A stretch of DNA of 64,000 nucleotides from JAICKN01 sp036489565 (GTDB taxonomy: Bacteria; Acidobacteriota; Terriglobia; Terriglobales; Acidobacteriaceae). The stretch covers positions 43,487-107,486 of the forward strand of contig DASXFN010000033.1 in the NCBI GenBank assembly GCA_036489565.1, read 5' to 3'. The notes beneath the pieces are model-generated. The model did no database searches. It was not told the origin of the DNA and saw only the letters and a list, made by a program, of their open reading frames with translations. Shown piece after piece: positions 34,229 through 42,558 of the stretch; within the stretch, counting starts at the first letter, position 1; every line of letters begins with the position of its first letter. Position numbers and translations under genes: made by a program.

Positions 34229-34305
34229 AGGCGCGTAGCTCAGTTGGTTAGAGCGCTACCTTGACACGGTAGAGGTCAGGAGTTCGAGTCTCCTCGTGCC
34301 TACCA
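34229..34305 (+). tRNA. tRNA-Val (anticodon GAC)
   Basis: 77 bases with a complete cloverleaf: acceptor AGGCGCG pairing with CGTGCCT, D-arm GCTC...GAGC, anticodon arm CTACC-TTGACAC-GGTAG with anticodon GAC, T-arm AGGAG-TTCGAGT-CTCCT, discriminator A and an encoded CCA. A TATAAT lies at 34184-34189, about 40 bases upstream. It reads GUC and, by wobble, GUU codons. Confidence 0.97.
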
Positions 34306-34500
34306 TTTTTCAACCACTTGCGAGAACCCCTGCCAAGAATCTGGGCCCAATAGGGGCCCAAGGTGCTCCACCATCCAAACCGCTGCAGTTCCACCGCGCG
34401 GAAACAGACGGCCGCTTTTCCGTAGGAATGGAGCCGTTGCTGATTTGCTTTCAGATAACGGTTCCGTGACTTTCAATTTCGGCGTCGCATCCATTGTCGC

Positions 34501-34977
34501 TCAATGAAGCTGGCTAAATATGAATCCGTGGGTACTCGCGTTCGAATGGCACTGAAAACATGACGTGCCTGAATCGTGAATGGCGTTCTGTGTTTGGTCG
34601 TTGCCCCAGAACCGTTCGAATCGCCATCCTCCAGTGTTATGGTAGAGGTGTGAATCTTTGATCATCACATCCGTTCTCTTGCGGTCGCCCTCTACAATCA
34701 CTCCATTCTTCTGTTGGGCTTCACGAAGTTCGTAAACAATAATCGAGCCATCAGGGAAGTCGCCGGACGAATAGCCGCTGGTTGCTTTCTCATTCGCAAA
34801 AATATGGTGCATTCCTTCTTCGCTCTTGAACATCGGATTCGCGCCGGGCAGGATCACTCCGGTTCCTACGTGCACCCAGCGTCGAAAGTTGTCGGGGTAT
34901 TGCACGGATTCAGCCGCGTGCAGAGCGCCCAACGACAGGAATGTTACAGTCGCAATCAGCATCATCGTGGTTTTCAT
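34501..34977 (-). CDS. Cytochrome P460 family protein
   Basis: 158 aa, exported (signal peptide MLIATVTFLSLGALHAAES). The c-type heme motif CxxCH is present near the C-terminus in GTSCFQCHSNASTHGFIFSQ. The N-terminal part shows QYPDNFRRWVHVGTGVI and GDFPDGSIIVYELREA, as in the P460 domain. Classical P460s oxidise hydroxylamine with a lysine-crosslinked heme; many homologues are simple c-type proteins of unknown role, and the crosslinking lysine cannot be assigned here. GGAGGT lies before the ATG. It sits beside a tRNA-Val and a LytS/LytTR pair with no obvious partner. Confidence 0.85.
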   Translation of the reverse strand: MKTTMMLIATVTFLSLGALHAAESVQYPDNFRRWVHVGTGVILPGANPMFKSEEGMHHIFANEKATSGYSSGDFPDGSIIVYELREAQQKNGVIVEGDRKRTDVMIKDSHLYHNTGGWRFERFWGNDQTQNAIHDSGTSCFQCHSNASTHGFIFSQLH

Positions 34978-35083
34978 ACCTTTGACCTCCGTTCAGAAGG
35001 CAGTTTGTGCCACTGGCGGTGCTCGCTCAAAGAAGAGATTGACCAAAAGGCGGAATTCTTTGATGAACTGACTGAGTAGGAGA

Positions 35084-35851
35084 TCAGAACGGGTTGCTGG
35101 CCAGAGCTTTCAGCCGGTCAGCATAAGTTCTTCCAGACTGGAGACGCGTCCCATCTCGCAGGGTGATTGAATATTCCGCATGCGCGCCGGGCTGCAAATC
35201 TCTAACCCGGCCAAGGTTGACTATGATCGAACGGTGGATACGGAGGAAGGTCTCCGGATCAAGTGATTTCTCAAGAGTATTCATGGTCGCATGCAGCAGA
35301 TGTTTGACTCCACCTGCGTGGAGTTCCACATAGTTTTCAGCGCCTTGTATCCAATCGAGATCGGCGACCTCCACAAACATAGTCTTGCCTGCCGACCGCA
35401 CCGCGAAGCGCTTCAAATAATTCCGAGGGAACGCGATGGTTTCGAGCAGCCCGAGGATTTGCCGGCTCGAAATCTCCGCAACGTTGGAACGGATACGACC
35501 TTTAGCCCTCACCAGTGCCTTGACGAAACGTTCTTCGAGCACGGGTTTCAACAGGTAGTCGAGCGCATTAATTTCAAATGCTTGAATCGCATACTGATCG
35601 TGAGCTGTAACGAACACGACTGCTGGCATAGATTCTGCGCCGATGGTCCGCACGACGGCGAATCCATCCATCTCCGGCATTTGCACATCGAGAAACACAA
35701 TGTCAGGGGCGCTCTCTCGAATGGAAGTAACCGCCTCGCGTCCATCCCTGGCTTCGCGAATCGCTCCAACTTCAGGATCTCGTTCGAGCAGGGCCCGCAA
35801 ACCTTCCCGCGCGAGCGGTTCGTCATCCACGATCAGGACTGTCAGGGGCAT
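35084..35851 (-). CDS. LytTR-type response regulator
   Basis: Receiver domain (about residues 1-120) with VLIVDDEPLAREGLRALLER and the phospho-acceptor Asp in PDIVFLDVQMPEMDGFAV, followed by the LytTR DNA-binding domain (about 150-250), visible in EVADLDWIQGAENYVELHAG and LDPETFLRIHRSIIVNLGRV. Such regulators bind a direct-repeat site via beta strands and control cell-wall, virulence or metabolic genes. Its ATG overlaps the kinase stop by one base (TGATG), so they form a cognate pair. The target is unknown; the neighbouring P460 gene is a candidate. Confidence 0.93.
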   Translation of the reverse strand: MPLTVLIVDDEPLAREGLRALLERDPEVGAIREARDGREAVTSIRESAPDIVFLDVQMPEMDGFAVVRTIGAESMPAVVFVTAHDQYAIQAFEINALDYLLKPVLEERFVKALVRAKGRIRSNVAEISSRQILGLLETIAFPRNYLKRFAVRSAGKTMFVEVADLDWIQGAENYVELHAGGVKHLLHATMNTLEKSLDPETFLRIHRSIIVNLGRVRDLQPGAHAEYSITLRDGTRLQSGRTYADRLKALASNPF

Positions 35852-36984
35852 CAGATTCTCTCAATTTCTGAATGGGAAGGGTGAAAGGGAAGACTCATGG
35901 TCGCGATCACCCCACCGCGGTCGCAATTCTTGATCTCCAAACGCGCCGCTTGTCCATAGAGCTGCTGTAATCGCGCGCGCGTGTTCGCCAGGCCAATGCC
36001 TTGGTTGTGAGATGCGTCTCCGGGCGAAAGTCCTGGTCCATCATCTTGAACGCGAAGTTCCACCTTGCCATCAACCTTCGAGATGTTAATTCGAATCTCG
36101 CCCGCGGAGGAGCTTCGTCCGATGCCATGGCGAATAGCATTTTCCACGATCGGTTGCAGGATGAGCTGCGGCACCAACGCTTCCTGTGCTTCTGGATCGA
36201 CCGACAGTTCGATCCGAAGCCGGTCCGCGAAGCGTACTTCTTCAATAGCCAGGTAAAGCTGCAAGTATTCCAGCTCGCGGCGTAGAGAAATCTCCTGTGT
36301 ATCTACGTCTTCGAGGACGCGCCGCAGGAGATCGCTAAGGTGTCCCAACATTTGTTCCGCGTCTTTGCTTTTCTGTTGGCGCACCAGCACCGTAATGGCA
36401 TTCAGCGTATTGAACAGGAAATGCGGCTGGAGTTGCATCTTGAGCGCATTCAATTGGGCGCTCATCAGTTGCGACTGTAGCTCGGATGCGTGCAGCTCAA
36501 ACTTCAATACTTCGCGTGAGCGCTCCTGGTATCTCTGATAATAGAGGGTTCCCCATTGCAGCCCCAGCACGATCCAGTAATTCACAATACCGCCGTGAAA
36601 ACCCCTGATCAGCAGGGGCGCCAGAGAACTACGAAAGTCCTTTATTACCGCGGGGAAAAGGTGAAGGCGTGAGTATAAAACTGTCTCGACAGACAGCTCG
36701 AAAGCCGAGAATATTGCGCTCAGCAAGAGTTGGAACAGAATTCGGCGCAACCAGTTGCGACGCTCTACGGGAAACTGCCGGCCGAATAATAAGATGATGG
36801 GCGTCAGAAATGCCCAAATGTAAACTCCGAGAAGCCATCCCACCAGGTAATGCCACCAGGGAGTTGGGTCGTACGCGAGAAGCCGTTGCGTAACCCCTTG
36901 GCTGAAATAAAAAAGACCCAACACTGTCCACAGCAGGAAATACCGTGGGTAGTTTCGCAAATCGCGTTTGAACGCATTCTCCAT
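35851..36984 (-). CDS. LytS-like membrane sensor histidine kinase
   Basis: 377 aa with about four membrane segments in the first 150 residues (RYFLLWTVLGLFYFSQGVTQ, YLVGWLLGVYIWAFLTPIIL and others) and a C-terminal His_kinase/HATPase region. The phospho-acceptor His is in MQLQPHFLFNTLNAI; the ATP-binding N-box is in IVENAIRHGIG, and the glycine motif in VQDDGPGLSPGDA. This is the LytS/AlgZ type without a HisKA dimer domain. Partner of the LytTR regulator that follows by overlap. Ligand unknown. Confidence 0.92.
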   Translation of the reverse strand: MENAFKRDLRNYPRYFLLWTVLGLFYFSQGVTQRLLAYDPTPWWHYLVGWLLGVYIWAFLTPIILLFGRQFPVERRNWLRRILFQLLLSAIFSAFELSVETVLYSRLHLFPAVIKDFRSSLAPLLIRGFHGGIVNYWIVLGLQWGTLYYQRYQERSREVLKFELHASELQSQLMSAQLNALKMQLQPHFLFNTLNAITVLVRQQKSKDAEQMLGHLSDLLRRVLEDVDTQEISLRRELEYLQLYLAIEEVRFADRLRIELSVDPEAQEALVPQLILQPIVENAIRHGIGRSSSAGEIRINISKVDGKVELRVQDDGPGLSPGDASHNQGIGLANTRARLQQLYGQAARLEIKNCDRGGVIATMSLPFHPSHSEIERI

Positions 36985-37085
36985 CGCGCAATGACCTATC
37001 CTATGCCGCGCTTACGGGTAGCAGCAATCAGCTCGACTATTTCGGTGGGCGTAGAACGCCAAGTCCTGAGAAGGTCTGTCACCGT

Positions 37086-38555
37086 CTATTCCATAGGGAG
37101 AGATTGAAGAGGCAGCGTGAAGTGGAAGACCGATCCGTGGCCTAACTGACTGACAAGGCCGATGGCGCCGCCGTGCGCTTCTATGATGGCTTTCGCGATG
37201 GCCAGGCCCATACCGGTGCCTTGCACGCGGTAGCGTTCACTTTTGCCGCGATAGAATTTGTCAAAGATCAAAGCCTGCTCAAAATCGTCAATACCTGGTC
37301 CGTGATCGGCGACGCTGACCACGATCTCATGATTATTAACTTCAGCAGAAACCTGAATCGGAGAATCACCCGGCGAATATTTAGCGGCATTTTCCAGCAA
37401 CTGGCGCAGAACGTTGGTGATGCGCTCCAGGTCAATCCAAATCAGCGGGGAATTATCGGGCACTTCTATTTTCACCGGATGAGCGGCCAGAATCTGTTTG
37501 GATTCTTCGAGCGCGCGCTCAATCGCCGTGCGAATATGGTGTGGTTGACGGTGCAATTCAACCTGGTTCGCATCAAGCTGCGCCATCAGCGCCGCCTCGC
37601 CAACTAGGCGATTCAGCCGGTCTGATTCTTCGTCTATGACCGTCAGCAATTCTCTATGCCCGGGCGCATCGAGTTCATTCGTGGTAAGCAACGTAGTCAC
37701 GGAGGCCTTGATGGAAGTGAGAGGAGTACGGAATTCATGCGTGACAGAATCCAAAATCGCTGAGCGCAATTTTTCATTTTCCCGCGCGGCTTCTGCTTTA
37801 CTTAACTTTTCGATTGCACGAGTGTGTTCAATGGCAATCGCGATAAGCGTACCAAGGGCCTCCAATGTTTCAAGCGAAAGCAGCCCTCCGGAAACTCCAA
37901 TCGCTCCCACCGACTGAACTCCAAGACGGATGGGCGCAAGGGAACTATCGGCCCCGGCGTTGATTGCCGGTTCACCACGCGCCATTACCGCCTTCAACTG
38001 TTCGATGTTTAACGTATGAATGTCAGGTCCCGAGCGATAGATATCCGTGCGACCAATCACGAAAACGGCCGCGGTTCGTATTCCAAAACACTCCACAACA
38101 TATTTTGGTACGGCATTCAGTAATTCAGGAACATTTTCCGTGGTCAGCAATCGCTGGCTGAATGTGTAAAGCCGTTCAATTTCTTTTCGGCGTTGCGTTG
38201 CATGGAGCGCCTCTCGCCGGGCGCGCTCCGAAAGTTGACTGGCAATGATTGCCGTGGCCAAAAACACGAGTAGCGCGATCCAATTTTGCGAGTCCGCGAT
38301 CGTGAAAGTTCCTACTGGGGGCAAAAAAAAGAAATTCAGTGCGAGAGTGGCAATAATTGCCAGAAAGACGGCGTAGAGCAAGCCCCAGGTGGCTGAGACG
38401 ACTAGAACTGCAAGCAAAAATGTGAGCGCAACAGTCGTGGGATTGCCCGGCGCTGTGTGCCGATAGAAAGCAACGATAACCGTTACAACGGCCACGCCGG
38501 CAACACTGCGGACCAGGGAATTTACAATCCGTTTCACGACCGCAATTCTACACAC
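37086..38555 (-). CDS. KdpD-like membrane sensor kinase lacking the KdpD N-terminal domain
   Basis: 489 aa, GTG start. It has four membrane helices with the DUF4118 pattern of KdpD (TAPGNPTTVALTFLLAVLVV through FFFLPPVGTFTIADSQNW), a GAF-like segment, then a HisKA box with the phospho-acceptor His in ILDSVTHEFRTPLTSIKASV, the N-box in RQLLENAAKYSP, and glycine motifs ADHGPGID and GTGMGLAIAKAIIEAHGG. This is the C-terminal half of a normal KdpD. The missing N-terminal half is encoded 39 bases away on the other strand. It probably senses potassium limitation or turgor together with that protein and phosphorylates KdpE (inference). Confidence 0.92.
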   Translation of the reverse strand: MCRIAVVKRIVNSLVRSVAGVAVVTVIVAFYRHTAPGNPTTVALTFLLAVLVVSATWGLLYAVFLAIIATLALNFFFLPPVGTFTIADSQNWIALLVFLATAIIASQLSERARREALHATQRRKEIERLYTFSQRLLTTENVPELLNAVPKYVVECFGIRTAAVFVIGRTDIYRSGPDIHTLNIEQLKAVMARGEPAINAGADSSLAPIRLGVQSVGAIGVSGGLLSLETLEALGTLIAIAIEHTRAIEKLSKAEAARENEKLRSAILDSVTHEFRTPLTSIKASVTTLLTTNELDAPGHRELLTVIDEESDRLNRLVGEAALMAQLDANQVELHRQPHHIRTAIERALEESKQILAAHPVKIEVPDNSPLIWIDLERITNVLRQLLENAAKYSPGDSPIQVSAEVNNHEIVVSVADHGPGIDDFEQALIFDKFYRGKSERYRVQGTGMGLAIAKAIIEAHGGAIGLVSQLGHGSVFHFTLPLQSLPME

Positions 38556-38593
38556 AACTCGACAATCGGGAAGTACTCGACGACAATAGCCGC

Positions 38594-39718
38594 GTGAGTA
38601 AGACTCCTGAGCAGTGGCTGGAAGAGTCGGCGCCCGGCGAAAAAAAAGAGGGGGTGTTCAAGCTTTTTCTGGGTTATGCCCCCGGTGTGGGGAAAACTTA
38701 CAACATGCTCAGTGAAGGGCTGCGACGGCACAGCCGCGGCGAGAACGTCGTTGTGGGAATCGTTGAGACGCATGGTCGCCGCCCGATTGCGGAGCTTGCC
38801 TCAAAGCTCGATGTTGTGCCCCGAAAAAAACTTGGATACAAAGGCACAGTTTTCGAAGAGATGGACGTGGATGCTATTCTGGCGCGCAAACCCGCTGTTG
38901 TTCTGGTGGATGAACTTGCCCATACCAATATCGAAGGCAGTAAGCATGCCAAGCGTTATCAGGATGTAATCGAATTACTCGATGCAAACATTAATGTCGT
39001 TTCCACGATGAACGTCCAGCATATTGAAAGTCTGTCGCCCACTGTGGCCCGCATCACCGGCGTGCATGTGCGTGAAACCGTACCCGACTGGGTAGTGCAG
39101 CGCGCGGGAGAAATCGTGATGGCCGATTTAACACCCGAGGCGTTGCAAACCCGCATGCGGCGCGGCGATATCTATCCGGTGGAGCGCGCGGAGCGTGCGC
39201 TTGGTAATTTCTTTCAGCGTGGAAATCTGATCGCGCTGCGCGAGCTGGCTTTGCGGCAGGTCACCCAGGTAGTAGATAAGACATTGGAAGCACATCGCGC
39301 GGGCGAGCATTTTGAAGTGAACGCGGCGGTGCGCGAGCGCATCGCAGTTTGCATTAGCTCTAATCCCGCGGCGCAGTATCTGATCGCCCGCGGTGGGCGC
39401 ATGGCACATGCGCTGGACGGAGATTTCTATGTCGCATACGTGGATGTTTCCGCCGATGAGAGCGACGAGAATCGCCGTAGCCTCGCGGAGAATGTCCGTT
39501 TCGCCGAGAATCTGGGCGCAACGGTGGTGCGCCTGAATCGGGGGAACGTGGCGGACCGCGTGGCGGAGTTCGTCCGCGACAAGCACATTACACAGATTAT
39601 TTTTGGGCGTTCGGACCAGGAAGGCTGGCGCAAGTATTTGTACTTGACGGTCATCCAAAAATTTTTGCGCCAGGCGCCTGCGGTGGATGTTCACATTGTC
39701 ACGCAGGAGGCGAATTGA
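38594..39718 (+). CDS. kdpD: KdpD N-terminal sensor / universal-stress domain protein
   Basis: 374 aa, GTG start. It contains the KdpD domain (about residues 20-230) with Walker A-like YAPGVGKTYNMLSEG, Walker B-like VLVDELAHTNIEGS, and STMNVQHIESLSPTVARITG, followed by a universal-stress-type domain (about 250-370; RIAVCISSNPAAQYLIARGG, IIFGRSDQEGW). There is no membrane segment and no kinase domain. It is translationally coupled to kdpE and leads kdpFABC, so it belongs to the potassium-sensing pathway; the catalytic kinase is probably the divergent gene at 37086-38555. N-terminal-only KdpD proteins are known in cyanobacteria. Confidence 0.92.
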   Translation: MSKTPEQWLEESAPGEKKEGVFKLFLGYAPGVGKTYNMLSEGLRRHSRGENVVVGIVETHGRRPIAELASKLDVVPRKKLGYKGTVFEEMDVDAILARKPAVVLVDELAHTNIEGSKHAKRYQDVIELLDANINVVSTMNVQHIESLSPTVARITGVHVRETVPDWVVQRAGEIVMADLTPEALQTRMRRGDIYPVERAERALGNFFQRGNLIALRELALRQVTQVVDKTLEAHRAGEHFEVNAAVRERIAVCISSNPAAQYLIARGGRMAHALDGDFYVAYVDVSADESDENRRSLAENVRFAENLGATVVRLNRGNVADRVAEFVRDKHITQIIFGRSDQEGWRKYLYLTVIQKFLRQAPAVDVHIVTQEAN

Positions 39719-40419
39719 CCTCGAACGCCGATCATCGGAAGATCCTGGTCGTGGATGACGAGCCGCAGATCACGCGAGTGTTGCGGACCGCGCTCTCCTC
39801 GCAGGGCTATGATCTGAGGGTTGCAAATGATGGGGAAACAGCGCTAGAGATCGTGAAGGATTGGACGCCGGACCTCATCATTACTGACATCTCCATGCCC
39901 AACATGGATGGCCTGGAGCTTTCGCGCAGGCTGCGCGCAAAGTCGCAGGTGCCCATTATCGTTCTATCAGTGAAGGGCGAAGAGCGGACCAAGGTGCGGG
40001 CGCTGGACGCTGGCGCGGATGACTATGTGACCAAGCCATTTGGCATCAGCGAACTCCTGGCGCGCGTACGTGCGAACCTTCGTCGTGTGCCGCCAGCCGA
40101 AGCTGCGACAGGTGGATTAATCGAGTCAGGCGATTTCCGCATTGATTTGGACGCGCATGTGGTCACGCTGCGCAATCGCGAGGTAAAACTTACTCCCAAA
40201 GAGTTTGAGCTGCTTACTTACTTTGCGAGGCACGCCGGTAAGGTCATCACCCATCGAACACTATTGACCGCGGTGTGGGGCGCTGGCAGCAGCGAGCAGC
40301 CAGAGTATCTGCGCGTCTTTATTGGCCAATTACGAAAAAAAATTGAACCTGATCCCTCATCTCCTACCTACATTGTCACTGAACCGTGGATCGGATACCG
40401 CTTCATAGCTGGCGAATAA
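39715..40419 (+). CDS. kdpE: KdpE response regulator
   Basis: OmpR/PhoB-type regulator of the potassium-ATPase operon. Its receiver domain shows KILVVDDEPQITRVLRTAL, the phospho-acceptor Asp in PDLIITDISMPNMDGLEL, and the Lys in DDYVTKPFGISELLARV. Its winged-helix domain shows VKLTPKEFELLTYFARHAGK and PEYLRVFIGQLRKKIEPDPS. The TTG start overlaps the kdpD stop (TTGA). Its operator is likely the phased repeat at 40477-40503. Confidence 0.94.
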   Translation: MTSNADHRKILVVDDEPQITRVLRTALSSQGYDLRVANDGETALEIVKDWTPDLIITDISMPNMDGLELSRRLRAKSQVPIIVLSVKGEERTKVRALDAGADDYVTKPFGISELLARVRANLRRVPPAEAATGGLIESGDFRIDLDAHVVTLRNREVKLTPKEFELLTYFARHAGKVITHRTLLTAVWGAGSSEQPEYLRVFIGQLRKKIEPDPSSPTYIVTEPWIGYRFIAGE

Positions 40420-40476
40420 ACGTGGCCGCATAACCCAGGAAAATCCCCGCGCCGCGTTTTTCCTTCCATTCTCATT

Positions 40477-40503
40477 TTTATAAACCTTTTATCAACCTCT
40501 TAT
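40477..40503 (+). promoter_or_regulatory. Candidate KdpE operator upstream of kdpFABC
   Basis: Three AT-rich hexamers in phase: TTTATA (40477-40482), TTTTAT (40487-40492) and TCTTAT (40498-40503), starting 10 and 11 bases apart. OmpR-family regulators bind such direct repeats, and this resembles the AT-rich KdpE site described for E. coli kdp. It lies about 85 bases upstream of the first small gene of the operon. Confidence 0.5.
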
Positions 40504-40586
40504 CCGAGGCTTATGGGCGGCGTTATCCAATGAATTGGACGGCGTGGTTTGAAGTCAGACCGCGCCCACTGGATTGGGAGAGATTT

Positions 40587-40673
40587 ATGCAGGACGTTAT
40601 TTGGGTGGTGGTCACGATTGCATTTTTCATGTTGTCCATCGGGTACGTGCGCTTCTGCGACCAAGTGAAGTGA
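40587..40673 (+). CDS. Conserved-looking 28-aa membrane peptide at the head of the kdp operon
   Basis: ATG with GGGAGAG upstream opens a 28-codon gene (MQDVIWVVVTIAFFMLSIGY, then VRFCDQVK). It is a single membrane helix with a short polar tail. Eight bases separate its stop from kdpF. Similar tiny proteins ending '...YV..CD..' are, to my knowledge, often found ahead of kdpFABC in several phyla but are usually unannotated. Likely a Kdp-complex accessory like KdpF; function unproven. Confidence 0.65.
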   Translation: MQDVIWVVVTIAFFMLSIGYVRFCDQVK

Positions 40674-40681
40674 GGAACGTT

Positions 40682-40771
40682 ATGGGCTTGGAATCAATAA
40701 TCATGCTCGCCATCAGCATTCTGACTGGCGTGTATCTGCTGTATGCCCTGTTGTGTCCGGAGAAGTTTTGA
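40682..40771 (+). CDS. kdpF: KdpF, small potassium-ATPase subunit
   Basis: 29 codons: MGLESIIMLAISILTGVYLL then YALLCPEKF. A single membrane helix ending 'YALLxPEKF' is the KdpF signature. GAGGAAC lies 7 bases before the ATG. KdpF stabilises the KdpFABC complex. It is followed two bases later by the kdpA ATG. Confidence 0.9.
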   Translation: MGLESIIMLAISILTGVYLLYALLCPEKF

Positions 40772-40773
40772 AT

Positions 40774-42549
40774 ATGACCGCCAACGGATGGTTTCAAATT
40801 CTGCTTTTTCTCCTCCTCATATTCCTTGTAACCAAGCCCCTGGGCATTTTCATGGCGCGTGTTTTCAGCAAGGAACATACGTTCCTTGATTTTGCGCTGC
40901 GGCCAATTGAGCGATTGCTGTACCGAGTGACGGGAGTGGACGAAGAGCATGAGATGCCCTGGACCGAATATGCCATCGCCATGTTGTTGTTCAGCGTGGT
41001 GTCCATGCTGGTTCTTTACCTGATGCAACGCGTACAGGGCGTGCTGCCATTCAATCCTCAGAAATTCGCGGCGGTCACCCCGGCGCATCTGGCGTTCAAC
41101 ACCGCAGCCTCGTTCACGACCAACACAAACTGGCAAGCCTATGCCGGCGAAGCGACCATGAGTTATTTCACGCAGATGGCCGGACTTGCTTATCACAACT
41201 TCGTTTCAGCGGCGGTGGGCATTTCGCTGGCAATTGCCTTCATCCGCGGAATTGCGCGCCGGCAAATGAAGACAATCGGTAACTTCTGGGTTGATCTCGT
41301 CCGTTGTTGTTTATGGGTGCTTCTGCCTTTCTGTATTGTGGGAGCTTTATTTTTAGTTTCGCAGGGAGTGGTACAGAATCTACGGCCGTACGACACGGCA
41401 AAACTGCTTGAGCCACAGCAGATACAGAAAGTTGGCGCTGACGGCAAATCGGTAATGGACACGGTCACCGACCAAACCATCGCGCAAGGGCCCGTCGCGT
41501 CGCAGGAAATCATTAAGGAGTTCGGCACCAACGGCGGCGGATTTTTCAATGCGAACAGCGCCCACCCATTTGAAAATCCCACGCCGTTAACCAATCTCTT
41601 CGAGATGTTCTGCATCTTCGCCATCTCTGCCGGGCTGACTTACACACTGGGCCGCATGACAGGTTCACAGCGTCATGGATGGGCGGTATGGGCGGCCATG
41701 GCCATCCTTTTTGTCGTTGGCGTCACGACCGCGTATTGGGCTGAGGCGCGAGGAAATCCGTTGCTGGCTGGTGTTGATCAGCATGCGAGCGCAACGCAAT
41801 CCGGCGGCAACATGGAAGGTAAGGAGGTCCGCTTCGGCATTGTGGATTCCGCGTTGTGGGCCACGGTCACAACCGACACGAGCTGTGGGGCCGTGAACAG
41901 CGCCCACGATTCGTACACGCCGCTCGGCGGCCTGATGCCGCTCGCCAACATCATGCTGAGTGAAACCGTATTCGGCGGCGTCGGGTCGGGGATGTATGGA
42001 GTACTGATCTATGTGGTCCTTGCCGTCTTTATCGCTGGCCTGATGGTCGGACGCACACCGGAATATTTGGGAAAGAAGATCGAGGCTTACGACGTGAAAA
42101 TGGCCATGCTGGTGACGCTCGTCTTTCCTCTCGTCATTCTGGGATTTTCCTCGGTCTCCGTTGTCAAAGATTTTGGCACCTCGGGCATTGCCAATCCTGG
42201 GCCGCATGGTCTCTCCGAGATTCTTTACGCATATACCGAAGGCGCGGGCAATAATGGCTCCGCATTCGGCGGCCTAACCGCAAACACACTGTGGTACGAC
42301 ACAACGATCGGCTTGACCATGCTTGTCGGGCGCTTCTTGATGATCATTCCCATGCTGGCGATTGCTGGCAGTCTTGCCCAAAAGAAGTTTGTTCCTCCTT
42401 CGCTGGGAACGTTTCCCGTGACCACGCCATTATTTTCGGTGCTGCTGATCGGCGTGATTCTGATCGTGGGCGCGCTGACGTTCTTGCCCGCGCTAAGCCT
42501 GGGACCAATACTCGAACACCTGCTGATGCTGGCGGGCAAAACATTTTGA
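40774..42549 (+). CDS. kdpA: Potassium-transporting ATPase channel-like subunit KdpA
   Basis: 591 aa membrane protein, the potassium-selective subunit of the KdpFABC pump. The four selectivity-loop regions are visible: TTNTNWQAYAG, FGTNGGGFFNANSAHPFENP, TTDTSCGAVNSAHDSYTPLG and EGAGNNGSAFGGLTANT. Around ten hydrophobic helices are present. Start taken at ATG 40774 (MTANGWFQIL), since the earlier GTG frame lies within kdpF. Confidence 0.97.
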   Translation: MTANGWFQILLFLLLIFLVTKPLGIFMARVFSKEHTFLDFALRPIERLLYRVTGVDEEHEMPWTEYAIAMLLFSVVSMLVLYLMQRVQGVLPFNPQKFAAVTPAHLAFNTAASFTTNTNWQAYAGEATMSYFTQMAGLAYHNFVSAAVGISLAIAFIRGIARRQMKTIGNFWVDLVRCCLWVLLPFCIVGALFLVSQGVVQNLRPYDTAKLLEPQQIQKVGADGKSVMDTVTDQTIAQGPVASQEIIKEFGTNGGGFFNANSAHPFENPTPLTNLFEMFCIFAISAGLTYTLGRMTGSQRHGWAVWAAMAILFVVGVTTAYWAEARGNPLLAGVDQHASATQSGGNMEGKEVRFGIVDSALWATVTTDTSCGAVNSAHDSYTPLGGLMPLANIMLSETVFGGVGSGMYGVLIYVVLAVFIAGLMVGRTPEYLGKKIEAYDVKMAMLVTLVFPLVILGFSSVSVVKDFGTSGIANPGPHGLSEILYAYTEGAGNNGSAFGGLTANTLWYDTTIGLTMLVGRFLMIIPMLAIAGSLAQKKFVPPSLGTFPVTTPLFSVLLIGVILIVGALTFLPALSLGPILEHLLMLAGKTF

Positions 42550-42558
42550 GGACCATGT

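Noticed and set aside
34300..34494. 64-codon frame (minus) between cytochrome P460 and tRNA-Val, starting MDATPKLKVTEPL
   Set aside because: No ribosome site, no family resemblance, and it overlaps the tRNA 3' end; probably chance or debris at the tRNA boundary.
35084..36984. LytS/LytTR pair as the missing KdpD kinase
   Set aside because: It has its own cognate regulator by overlapping genes and lacks KdpD-type domains; the kinase at 37086-38555 is the better candidate.
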